Assembly (NCBI GenBank): GCA_045650025.1
Contig: JAZRQR010000080.1
Coordinates: 1 to 23,962 of the forward strand
Direction: 5' to 3'
Origin: SVQP01 sp045650025
Lineage (GTDB): Bacteria; Bacillota; Clostridia; Oscillospirales; CAG-272
Length of the DNA stretch: 23,962 bases
Shown: positions 5,835 to 12,775 of the stretch, one piece after another
Layout: every line of letters starts with the position of its first letter
Position numbering within the stretch: position 1 is the stretch's first letter
Notes under the pieces: generated by a model
What the model was told of the DNA's origin: nothing
The model's database searches: none
What the model saw: only the letters and a program-made list of their open reading frames with translations
Translations under genes and position numbers: made by a program

Positions 5835-8800
5835 ATGGCTCACGAGTTTGTACACTTGCACTTGCATAGTGAATACAGCCTCCTTGACGGCGCATGCCGT
5901 ATTGGGGACATTCCCGCGCGCGCTGCCGAATGCGGCCACCACGCGGTTGCCATTACCGACCACGGCGCAATGTACGGCGTGGTGGAGTTTTATAAGGCTT
6001 GCCGGAAGGCGGACATCAAGCCCATTATTGGCTGTGAGGTCTACGTGGCGCATTCCTCGCGCTTTGAAAAAACCAAAACCGCAGAGGCGGGAGCTGACCA
6101 CCTGGTGCTGCTTTGCGAGAGCAACGAGGGATATCAAAACCTGATCACGCTGGTGTCTGCCGGCTTTACCGAGGGCTTTTACGGCAAGCCGCGCGTGGAT
6201 GCCGAGCTGCTTCGCAAGCACTCGGGCGGCTTGATCGCGCTTTCCGCGTGCCTGGCGGGTAAGATCCCGCGCAAGCTCTCGGCAGGGGATTATGCCGCTG
6301 CCAAGGCTGCAGCGCTGGAATATGCGCAGATCTTTGGTAAGGAGAATTTCTTTATCGAGCTGCAAAATCACGGCTTGGTGGAGCAAAAGCAGATCCTGCC
6401 GCAGCTGTATTCGCTTTCTCGCGAGCTGGGACTTGGCGTGGTGGCAACCAACGATTGCCATTACCTGCGCCGCCGCGATGCCGCTACACAGGCGATCTTA
6501 ATGTGCATTCAAACCAACTCGTCGATTGAGGATGGCAGACCCATCGGCTTTGAGACCGATGAGTTTTATTATAAGGACACGCACGAGATGCGCATGCTGT
6601 TCGGACAGTATGAGGGCGCATTGGAGAATACCGTGCGCATTGCCGACCGTTGCCGGGTCGACTTTGATTTTAACACGCTTTATCTGCCCAAGTTCCCGTG
6701 CCCCGATGGCATGGATTCGGTGACGTATTTGCGCGAGCTTGCCGAGCGCGGCTTTGCAGCCCGCGTAGCAAAGGGGCAGATCACCTTTGACGAGTTTTCC
6801 GAGCAGACATATCGCGAGCGCATTGCCTACGAGCTGGACGTGATTGTGCAGATGGGCTATGCCGACTATTTTCTGATCGTGCAGGACTACGTGGGCTTTG
6901 CCAAGAGCCGCGGCATTCCCGTGGGACCCGGCAGAGGCTCGGGCGCGGGCTCGCTGGTGGCGTATGCGCTTGGCATTACCGACGTGGATTCGATCCGCTA
7001 CGATCTGCTCTTTGAGCGATTCCTCAATCCCGAGCGCGTCAGCATGCCCGATATTGATATTGACTTTTGCTACAATCGCCGCGACGAGGTGATCGACTAC
7101 GTGGCAAAGCGCTACGGACGAGAGCACGTCTCGCAGATCATTACCTTTGGTACGCTGGCTGCGCGTGCCGCCATCCGCGACTGCGGCAGAGCCATGGGCA
7201 TGCCGTATGCCGACGTGGATGTGGTGGCAAAGGCGGTGCCTGCCGAGCTTGGTATTACGCTGGAGCATGCGCTCAAGATGCCCGAGCTTAAGGCGCTTTA
7301 CAACGATTCCGAGAAAAACCGTGAGCTGATCGACACCGCCATGGCGCTGGAGGGCATGCCGCGTAACGTTTCGGTGCATGCCGCGGGCATTGTGATTACC
7401 GACAAGCCCGTTAGCAAGTACGTGCCCTTAGCGCACAGCAACGGCACGGTGGTCACGCAGTTTGATATGGACACCGTGGCAAACCTCGGCTTACTGAAAT
7501 TCGACTTCCTTGGCTTGCGCTATCTGACCATTATCAACGACGCGCAAAGGCAGATCCGTGAATCCTGCCCCGATTTTGACATTGAGCGCGTGCCGTACGA
7601 CGATAAGGATACCTTTGCGCTTTTGTCCAAGGGCAATACCTCGGGCATCTTCCAGCTGGAGTCCGCAGGCATCAAGCAGGTGCTCATGCAGCTGCGCCCC
7701 GAGTGCTTCCAGGACATCATTGCGGTCATTGCGCTGTACCGACCCGGACCTATGGAGTCGATCCCGCGCTATATCGAGTGCCGTCACGATCCCGCCAGGA
7801 TCGTCTACGACACGCCGCTCTTGGAACCCATTTTAAAGGAGACCTACGGCTGCGCGGTCTACCAGGAGCAGGTCATGCGCATCTTCCGCGAGGTGGCGGG
7901 ATATAGCTTTGGACACGCAGACATTGTGCGCCGCGCCATGTCCAAGAAAAAAGCGGACGTGCTGGAGGCGGAGCGTGCCAGCTTTATTGCGGGTGCAGAC
8001 GCGCGCGGCGTGGACGCGGGGACCGCTACCAAGCTGTTTGACGACCTTGCAAACTTTGCAAATTACGCCTTTAACAAGTCGCATGCGGCGGCTTATGCCG
8101 TGCTTTCCTATCGCACCGCGTACTTAAAGGCGCATTATCCCTGTGAATATTTCTCGGCACTGCTGACCAGCGTGCTTGGCAATCAGGTCAAGATCGCGGA
8201 GTACATTGGCGAGTGCAATAAGCGCGGCATTTCGGTGCTGCCGCCCGATATTAACCACAGCCGTGCCGACTTCCACGGCAAGGATAATACCATTCGCTTT
8301 GGCTTGCTGGCGCTCAAAAACGTGGGCGGTCAGTTTGTGCTCTCTCTCTGCCGCGAAAGAGAAGGGCATCCCTTTGCCTCGTTTGAGGATTTTGTGGAGC
8401 GCATGTCGGGTAAGGACATGAACAAGCGCATGATCGAAGCGCTGATCAAGGCGGGCTCGTTTGATGCGCTGGGTGTGTACCGCTCCAGACTGCTTTCGGT
8501 GTACGAGCAGATCATCGATACCGTGTCGCAGAAGAATCGCGACAACGTGGCAGGGCAGCTGGATATGTTCAGCATGGTGCCTGAGGTCAGAGCCAAGACC
8601 GCATTCTCCTACCCGAATATTCCCGAATATACCAAGCGCGAAAAGCTGATGCTGGAAAAGGATGCCTCGGGCATGTATTTCTCGGGTCATTTGCTGGACG
8701 GCTATGATAAGTGCATTTCCGATATGCGCACCGTGGATATTGCGGAGCTGACCGATGAGGACGGTGCCACCTTGCCCGACCGCGCACGCGTGCGCATTGC

Positions 8801-9374
8801 GGGTGTGATCACGGCGGTGACCACCAAGACCACCAAGAATGACCAGCGCATGGCGTTCTTTACCTTGGAGGATCGCACGGGAGAGATCGAATGCCTGATG
8901 TTCGCCAAGACCTACGAAAGCCTTGGACACCTGGTCAGACTGGATAACGCTTTGTACGTAGAGGGCAACCTCTCGGTGCGCGAGGACGAGGTCAAGGTGC
9001 TGATCGGTACGGCAGCGGAGCTGGTGGACGACGAGCATTACACCCCCAAAAAAGCCCCCGCCGTGTCGGATTCTGCATCTGTCCGTCAATCGGATCCTCG
9101 CAACGTAGGGACGGATTCCATATCCGCCCGTCCATCCGCACCTGCCCAAAAGCCCAAAAAGCTGTACCTGCGCGTGCCTGATACCCAGGGCATCCCGTAC
9201 CGCAAGGCACTCAACCTTGCCGAGATCTTTGACGAGGGCATCTTAGTGCCGCTGGTGTTCTACAACAGCGCCACCAAGGCGTACGAGCCGCACGCCAAGG
9301 GAATTGCGCTCTCACCCTTTGTCATGCAGCAGCTGATCGACCTGCTGGGTAAGGACAACGTGATCTACAAATAA
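5835..9374 (+). CDS. dnaE: DNA polymerase III subunit alpha (DnaE)
   Basis: This is a replicative polymerase subunit, 1179 aa, normal for DnaE. Domain order: PHP domain with HLHLHSEYSLLDG and AITDHGAMYG (residues ~5-210); polymerase palm with GPGRGSGAGSLVAYALG and PDIDIDF, whose two Asp are catalytic (~365-415), and a third in KFDFLGLRYL (~557); fingers with YRPGPMESIPRYI and CAVYQEQVMRI (~640-690), NYAFNKSHAAAYA (~745); helix-hairpin-helix (~830-890); OB fold VRIAGVITAVTTKTTKNDQ to about 1070; then a low-complexity linker and a small C-terminal domain. The PHP metal-binding HxH residues are intact, so proofreading activity is conceivable, as in some bacterial PHP domains. The start is ATG 5835 with AAAGGAGA ahead. 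The linker (~1075-1105) includes ten residues encoded by a dispersed palindromic repeat. Last gene of the operon. Confidence 0.97.
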   Translation: MAHEFVHLHLHSEYSLLDGACRIGDIPARAAECGHHAVAITDHGAMYGVVEFYKACRKADIKPIIGCEVYVAHSSRFEKTKTAEAGADHLVLLCESNEGYQNLITLVSAGFTEGFYGKPRVDAELLRKHSGGLIALSACLAGKIPRKLSAGDYAAAKAAALEYAQIFGKENFFIELQNHGLVEQKQILPQLYSLSRELGLGVVATNDCHYLRRRDAATQAILMCIQTNSSIEDGRPIGFETDEFYYKDTHEMRMLFGQYEGALENTVRIADRCRVDFDFNTLYLPKFPCPDGMDSVTYLRELAERGFAARVAKGQITFDEFSEQTYRERIAYELDVIVQMGYADYFLIVQDYVGFAKSRGIPVGPGRGSGAGSLVAYALGITDVDSIRYDLLFERFLNPERVSMPDIDIDFCYNRRDEVIDYVAKRYGREHVSQIITFGTLAARAAIRDCGRAMGMPYADVDVVAKAVPAELGITLEHALKMPELKALYNDSEKNRELIDTAMALEGMPRNVSVHAAGIVITDKPVSKYVPLAHSNGTVVTQFDMDTVANLGLLKFDFLGLRYLTIINDAQRQIRESCPDFDIERVPYDDKDTFALLSKGNTSGIFQLESAGIKQVLMQLRPECFQDIIAVIALYRPGPMESIPRYIECRHDPARIVYDTPLLEPILKETYGCAVYQEQVMRIFREVAGYSFGHADIVRRAMSKKKADVLEAERASFIAGADARGVDAGTATKLFDDLANFANYAFNKSHAAAYAVLSYRTAYLKAHYPCEYFSALLTSVLGNQVKIAEYIGECNKRGISVLPPDINHSRADFHGKDNTIRFGLLALKNVGGQFVLSLCREREGHPFASFEDFVERMSGKDMNKRMIEALIKAGSFDALGVYRSRLLSVYEQIIDTVSQKNRDNVAGQLDMFSMVPEVRAKTAFSYPNIPEYTKREKLMLEKDASGMYFSGHLLDGYDKCISDMRTVDIAELTDEDGATLPDRARVRIAGVITAVTTKTTKNDQRMAFFTLEDRTGEIECLMFAKTYESLGHLVRLDNALYVEGNLSVREDEVKVLIGTAAELVDDEHYTPKKAPAVSDSASVRQSDPRNVGTDSISARPSAPAQKPKKLYLRVPDTQGIPYRKALNLAEIFDEGILVPLVFYNSATKAYEPHAKGIALSPFVMQQLIDLLGKDNVIYK
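9104..9130 (+). repeat. GTAGGGGCG-family half-unit inside dnaE, in frame
   Basis: The sequence CGTAGGGACGGAT-TCCAT-ATCCGCCCG has the outer box and stem design of the intergenic repeats. A restored G for A at 9111 would give the full GGGCGGAT/ATCCGCCC stem. It encodes residues ~1090-1099 (NVGTDSISAR) of DnaE in the linker after the OB fold. Homology to the intergenic family is inferred from pattern. Confidence 0.6.
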
Positions 9375-9380
9375 ACTGCA

Positions 9381-9421
9381 CGGGGCGTCTGCAAAACAAG
9401 CAAACGCCCCGGAATTTTTTT
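9381..9421 (+). terminator. Terminator of the dnaE operon
   Basis: The stem CGGGGCGT-C-TGC (9381-9392) pairs with GCA-A-ACGCCCCG (9400-9411) with one mismatch, followed by seven T (9415-9421). It starts 7 bases after the dnaE stop. The next 156 bases up to 9577 hold no gene. A TATAGA at 9465-9470 is a possible -10 for the sigma operon, but I found no convincing -35 partner. Confidence 0.9.
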
Positions 9422-9577
9422 AGTAATTTTCAAAATTCGCGAATTTCTGCAAAGCTTGTCTTGTTATAGAGGATAGGCATGCGTGTAATTTTCCAAAAAG
9501 TTTTTCGAACGCTGTCAAAAAATCACAAAAAAGTTGTGTATGTAAGTAGAGAAGTTTTTTTGGAAAGGAAGCACGTC

Positions 9578-10159
9578 ATGCATAAAACCGACCGCAAAGC
9601 CTTGCCTGACCTGTCGGCAGAGCAACGCAAGACCCTGACCTTGATCTATGAAAGATATTACGATCAGATGTACCAAAAGGCATATGCCGTGTTGCGCAAC
9701 CGCCAGGATGCGGAGGACGCGGTGCAGGAGGCATTTTATCGCGTTTGCCTGAACGCCGAGGTGTTTGCCCAGCCGCAAGCCGATGCCACCGCCGCGCTCA
9801 TTCACGTGTATACGCGCAACGTGGTCATCAATCACTACCACAAAAAGAAACGCCGAAACGCGCTGCTCTCGGACGGAGCGGATACGGATTTGGTGATGGA
9901 CGCATGCGAATGTGATCTTGCCTTGCTGATGGTCAGGGAGGAAAACTCCGCAGACGTGCGCCGTGCGGTGGAGGCGCTGGAGCCGCATTATCGTGAGGTC
10001 ATTTGGCTGAAATATTACGAAAACAAAAAGAATATCGAAATTGCAGATGCGCTGGGCGTTGGGCAAAATGTGGTCAACGGAAGAATTTTCCGCGCCAAGA
10101 AAATGCTGCGCAGGCTGCTTTCGGAGAAAGACCGAATGGGAAAGAAGGGAATGGAATGA
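9578..10159 (+). CDS. ECF-type sigma factor (first of a tandem pair)
   Basis: The 193-aa protein directs RNA polymerase core to a specific promoter set. Region 2 spans residues ~14-80: LIYERYYDQMYQKAYAVLRN, the helix DAEDAVQEAFYRV, then YTRNVVINHYHKKKRR. Region 4 spans ~128-185: LEPHYREVIWLKYYE followed by NIEIADALGVGQNVVNGRIFRAKKMLRR as the -35-binding HTH. No region 1 or 3 is present, as in the ECF group. The frame is open from 9479, but I start at ATG 9578, preceded by GGAAAGGAA and matching the usual ECF length. Its stop overlaps the start of the next sigma gene (ATGA, 10156-10159). The regulon is unknown; the partnered LRR membrane protein suggests an envelope signal. Confidence 0.85.
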   Translation: MHKTDRKALPDLSAEQRKTLTLIYERYYDQMYQKAYAVLRNRQDAEDAVQEAFYRVCLNAEVFAQPQADATAALIHVYTRNVVINHYHKKKRRNALLSDGADTDLVMDACECDLALLMVREENSADVRRAVEALEPHYREVIWLKYYENKKNIEIADALGVGQNVVNGRIFRAKKMLRRLLSEKDRMGKKGME

Positions 10160-10716
10160 AGGATCAGGAGATCATTGCGCTTTACAATGCGCGTGATGAG
10201 CGAGCCGTTGCCATCACGCAGCAGAAGTACGGCACGTATTGCCTGGGCATTGCGCAAAGAATCCTGCAGAATATGCAGGATAGTGAGGAATGCGTCAACG
10301 ACACCTGGCTGGTGACCTGGAATTCCATTCCTCCCGCATGCCCCGACGTGCTCAAAACCTACGTAGGGCGCGTGACGCGCAATCTTTCCATTAACCGCTA
10401 CAAGCAAAAGCGGCGCGAAAAGCGTGGCGGTGGGCAGGTGGAGCTGGCGTTGGACGAGCTTGCCGAGGTGGCTGCTCCCGGCGAGGACGTTGGCAGCTAT
10501 TACGAGCGGCTGGAATTTGCGCAGCTGTTCAATCGCTTTTTGCGAGAGCTGCCCGAGCGAGATTGCAACGTGTTCATTCGCCGTTATTACCACGTGGACA
10601 GCGTGGAGGACATTGCCAAGCGGTACGGCATCACGCCCGCCAACGTCTTCAAGATCCTTTCCCGTACCAGACTGAAGCTCAAAATCTTCTTGGAAGAGGA
10701 GGGCTACGTGCAATGA
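10156..10716 (+). CDS. ECF-type sigma factor (second of a tandem pair)
   Basis: The 186-aa sigma-70-family protein is clearly different from its neighbour. It starts MKDQEIIALYNARDERAVA, followed by region 2 with GIAQRILQNMQDSEECVNDTW and YVGRVTRNLSINRYKQKRREK (~75-95), and region 4 with LPERDCNVFIRRYYHVDSVEDIAKRYGI and NVFKILSRTRLKLK (~135-182). The CVNDTW type of region 2 is frequent in Clostridia sigma genes that precede a membrane protein of anti-sigma type. ATG 10156 lies within the stop of the first sigma, and its own stop overlaps the start of the next gene (10713-10716), so all three genes should be made in fixed proportion. The two sigmas may act on different promoters under one sensor, or one may be an auxiliary factor. 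Confidence 0.88.
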   Translation: MKDQEIIALYNARDERAVAITQQKYGTYCLGIAQRILQNMQDSEECVNDTWLVTWNSIPPACPDVLKTYVGRVTRNLSINRYKQKRREKRGGGQVELALDELAEVAAPGEDVGSYYERLEFAQLFNRFLRELPERDCNVFIRRYYHVDSVEDIAKRYGITPANVFKILSRTRLKLKIFLEEEGYVQ

Positions 10717-11870
10717 CCAATCAGTTTTTGTTTGAGGCGATGAGCGAGATCGATTTTGATCTGATCGAGCGTGCCGAAGCTCCTGTGCCGCTTCGCCAAA
10801 AGCCCCTCTTCCGCGTTGCGCTGATTGCGGCTGCCATTGCGATTGTGCTGACCTTGGGTACGGCGGGAGCAGGCATGGTGGGAGCTACGGTCACCTTACA
10901 ATACGTGGAGCAAAATTACCCCGAATTTGACGGTACTGTGCTGCATTTGGCGCAGATTATGCTGACCGAGGACGATAATATCCTCTCATCAATACTGGAC
11001 GACGACACCAAGCACGCGCTTGGCGGCTTTATTGCAGCATTGCGCGAGAATTTGGGCGGCGGAGAGCTGACCGAGCAGAGTACGCCCATGCCCGAGGAGC
11101 AGACCACTGACGGTGGGCGTGAAACCAACGAGACCACGCAAGCAGAGACCGAGCCCGCTGAAACCGACGAAATTCCCGATGGGGAATGGTCCGAAGGCTT
11201 GACCTATCGGCAACGGGTTGAGGATGGCAGCATCGTTTACGTGGTGACCGGCAGGGGAAGTTGTACCGATACGCACGTGCGCATTCCGCCTACGTATAAC
11301 GGAGATGCCGTGGTTGCGATTGACGAGAGCGCGTTTGAAAGCGACAGGACTGTTGTGCTCCTGTCTGTTCCATCGTCTGTCGTAGAGATCGGAGATAATG
11401 CATTCCGTCATTGCGAAAATTTGCAAACGGTAGAGCTTGCAAAAGGACTTGGCAGTATTGGGCAGTATGCTTTTGACGGTACTCCTGCGCTCAAAGAAAT
11501 TGAGTTTCCCAATTCGCTCGGTCTCATTGATGAGGGGGCTTTTTGGGGAACAGGGCTGGAGTGGATCTTTTTGCCCGATAGCGTTACCTACGTAGGGGAG
11601 ATGGCGTTTTCCGATTGCCTAAATGCAAGAGCCGTCAAGCTGTCGAGTGGCATGACCGAGATCCCCGCAAGAATGTTTCACCAATGTATCTTTTTGGAAT
11701 CGGTGACGCTGCCAAGCTCTGTTGCAAGCATCGGAGAAAACGCGTTTTATCTCTGTGTCAATTTGCGCCAGATCCGCTATTTGGGCACGCCCGAGGAATG
11801 GGAGAGCATACAAATGCCCGATGAGATCAGGGAGCAGCTGACGCCGCTTGTGGTGTACGTAGAGGAGTAG
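10713..11870 (+). CDS. Membrane-anchored LRR (BspA-type) protein, likely anti-sigma/sensor
   Basis: The 385-aa product starts with a ~33-residue cytosolic segment (MTNQFLFEAMSEIDFDLIERA), which resembles the short sigma-binding N-termini of clostridial anti-sigma-like proteins. It then has one transmembrane helix at ~34-60 and an extracellular part. This contains an acidic stretch to ~120, a Thr/Glu-rich linker (~125-170) and from ~190 to ~370 about six leucine-rich repeats of the Treponema/BspA type, each with the pattern 'V-x-IGDNAF-x-x-C-x-x-L-x-x-V-x-L'. Such repeats usually bind proteins or glycans outside the cell. The position as third gene behind two sigmas, with a 4-base overlap, supports a regulatory role, but anti-sigma function is inferred. 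The frame is open further upstream; ATG 10713 is chosen for the overlap and N-terminal fit. Confidence 0.7.
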   Translation: MTNQFLFEAMSEIDFDLIERAEAPVPLRQKPLFRVALIAAAIAIVLTLGTAGAGMVGATVTLQYVEQNYPEFDGTVLHLAQIMLTEDDNILSSILDDDTKHALGGFIAALRENLGGGELTEQSTPMPEEQTTDGGRETNETTQAETEPAETDEIPDGEWSEGLTYRQRVEDGSIVYVVTGRGSCTDTHVRIPPTYNGDAVVAIDESAFESDRTVVLLSVPSSVVEIGDNAFRHCENLQTVELAKGLGSIGQYAFDGTPALKEIEFPNSLGLIDEGAFWGTGLEWIFLPDSVTYVGEMAFSDCLNARAVKLSSGMTEIPARMFHQCIFLESVTLPSSVASIGENAFYLCVNLRQIRYLGTPEEWESIQMPDEIREQLTPLVVYVEE

Positions 11871-11945
11871 TTATTGCAAATCTCAAATAAATAAAGTCAG
11901 CCCCTTGGGGTAGCGGAATTAGCGGAGAAATTCGCAAAATAAGTA

Positions 11946-12060
11946 GTTGCCACCGGCACGGACGACCAATGGTCGCCCCTACATTGTCCGTTGGGATTTT
12001 GATTATCCAAATCCCGAGTGACTGTAGGGGCGACCATTGGTCATCCGCGCCTACGGCAAC
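11946..12060. repeat. Large palindromic GTAGGGGCGA-family element
   Basis: A 38-bp arm (11946-11983) is repeated inverted at 12023-12060 with five mismatches; each arm contains GACCAATGGTCGCCCCTACA or its inverse. The 39-base centre has its own stem GGGATTT...AAATCCC, so the element is palindromic throughout. It lies between the ends of two convergent genes, upstream of two terminators. It holds no gene. Confidence 0.85.
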
Positions 12061-12077
12061 CAAATTTTTATTCTTGG

Positions 12078-12106
12078 AAAAAGGGCTGTCTCACAAGAAA
12101 CAGCCC
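12078..12106 (-). terminator. Terminator for the BofC-C-like gene
   Basis: GGGCTGT (12083-12089) pairs with ACAGCCC (12100-12106). On the reverse strand the stem is followed by five T (complement of 12078-12082). It serves the minus-strand gene ending at 12164 and might weakly stop plus-strand transcription as well. Confidence 0.7.
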
Positions 12107-12132
12107 ATTTCCTATTTTATTCCGCTATTTTT

Positions 12133-12159
12133 GCAGCCCCAATCGGGCTGCCTTTTTTT
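12133..12159 (+). terminator. Terminator of the sigma/LRR operon
   Basis: GCAGCCC (12133-12139) and GGGCTGC (12145-12151) form a 7-bp stem with a 5-base loop, followed by seven T (12153-12159). It lies just past the minus-strand terminator, giving a convergent arrangement. Confidence 0.85.
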
Positions 12160-12163
12160 AATG

Positions 12164-12688
12164 TTACCCCGAAAAATCCTCGATGAGAGAGAGCAGCTCC
12201 TGCTCCGAATTGATCGCGATGCCGACTGCTAACTGCCGACGGTCGGCGCGGGGCAGGGTGGCAACGGGAACGCCCAGCGTGCGCACCAATGCGCCGTTTG
12301 CATCAAAAATGCAGACGCGGCCGTTTACCTCGCGCGCGGTAAACAGGACGGCGGGCGCGTCTGTTTCGGGCGATGCCTGGGGCTGCTTGATGCTTTGGCT
12401 TTCGGTTTCGGTATCAGTTTCGGTTTCGGGCTCGGTCAATTCCGTGTCGGGGGCGGTGGTTTCGTTTTCATTTTGCAAGCCGTCCAGCCGTGCAAGCGCC
12501 TCGGTGAAGGCTTGCTTGGAGGAAGTTAACTGGCCATGCAGGGAGCTTAAGGTGGTGATGACTGAGGAGCGGTAATCGCGGAAGGATTCGGCGGTGTTGC
12601 CTGCAATCACCGCGCATACGACCGATGCTCCCACAGACAAAATAGTAACGCATAGCAAAATGCTAAAGGCAATTTTTAAGTGTTTCAT
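12164..12688 (-). CDS. Membrane-anchored protein with BofC C-terminal-like domain
   Basis: The 174-aa protein has an N-terminal hydrophobic helix (residues ~7-29) that could be an anchor or an uncleaved signal. A helical segment follows (~32-75, 'SVITTLSSLHGQLTSSKQAF'), then a Thr/Glu-rich linker (~76-112), and a small C-terminal domain (~113-174). The last shows the pattern of BofC C-terminal domains: 'FTAREVNGRVCIFDANG', then TLPRADRRQLAVGI and SEQELLSLIEDF. BofC acts in the spore intermembrane space in Bacillus, but in Clostridia this domain also occurs in proteins of unknown role, so only the domain is claimed. It is transcribed divergently from the PBP gene, which fits a cell-envelope function. 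The ATG at 12688 has GAGGT 8 bases upstream; that site lies in a hairpin (see 12690-12718). Confidence 0.6.
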   Translation of the reverse strand: MKHLKIAFSILLCVTILSVGASVVCAVIAGNTAESFRDYRSSVITTLSSLHGQLTSSKQAFTEALARLDGLQNENETTAPDTELTEPETETDTETESQSIKQPQASPETDAPAVLFTAREVNGRVCIFDANGALVRTLGVPVATLPRADRRQLAVGIAINSEQELLSLIEDFSG

Positions 12689-12689
12689 G

Positions 12690-12718
12690 CTTGTACCTCG
12701 CTTTTTTCATGGTACAAG
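12690..12718 (-). promoter_or_regulatory. Inverted repeat overlapping the ribosome site of the BofC-C-like gene
   Basis: CTTGTACC (12690-12697) and GGTACAAG (12711-12718) are perfect 8-bp inverse copies with a 13-base spacer. In the minus-strand transcript they would fold into a hairpin whose 3' arm contains part of the GAGGU Shine-Dalgarno, ending one base before AUG. A third, related copy (GTATTT/AAATAC plus GTACC) lies at 12749-12759. It could be an RNA switch or a protein operator between the divergent genes. Confidence 0.5.
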
Positions 12719-12775
12719 TATTTTTTGCAAGAGTTGCCCGATCTATGCAAATACGTACCAAAAAAGAGGGATAGA

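Noticed and set aside
9440..9475. Auto-regulated ECF promoter ahead of the sigma pair
   Set aside because: TTGTCTTGTTATAGAGG looks suggestive, but no -35/-10 pair of a known ECF class with correct spacing could be assigned.
11580..11600. GTAGGGG-like box in the LRR gene
   Set aside because: CCTACGTAGGGG here encodes a normal LRR segment (TYVGEM) and lacks the stem and second box; a similar ACCTACGTAGGG in the second sigma gene (about 10358) is likewise explained by protein coding.
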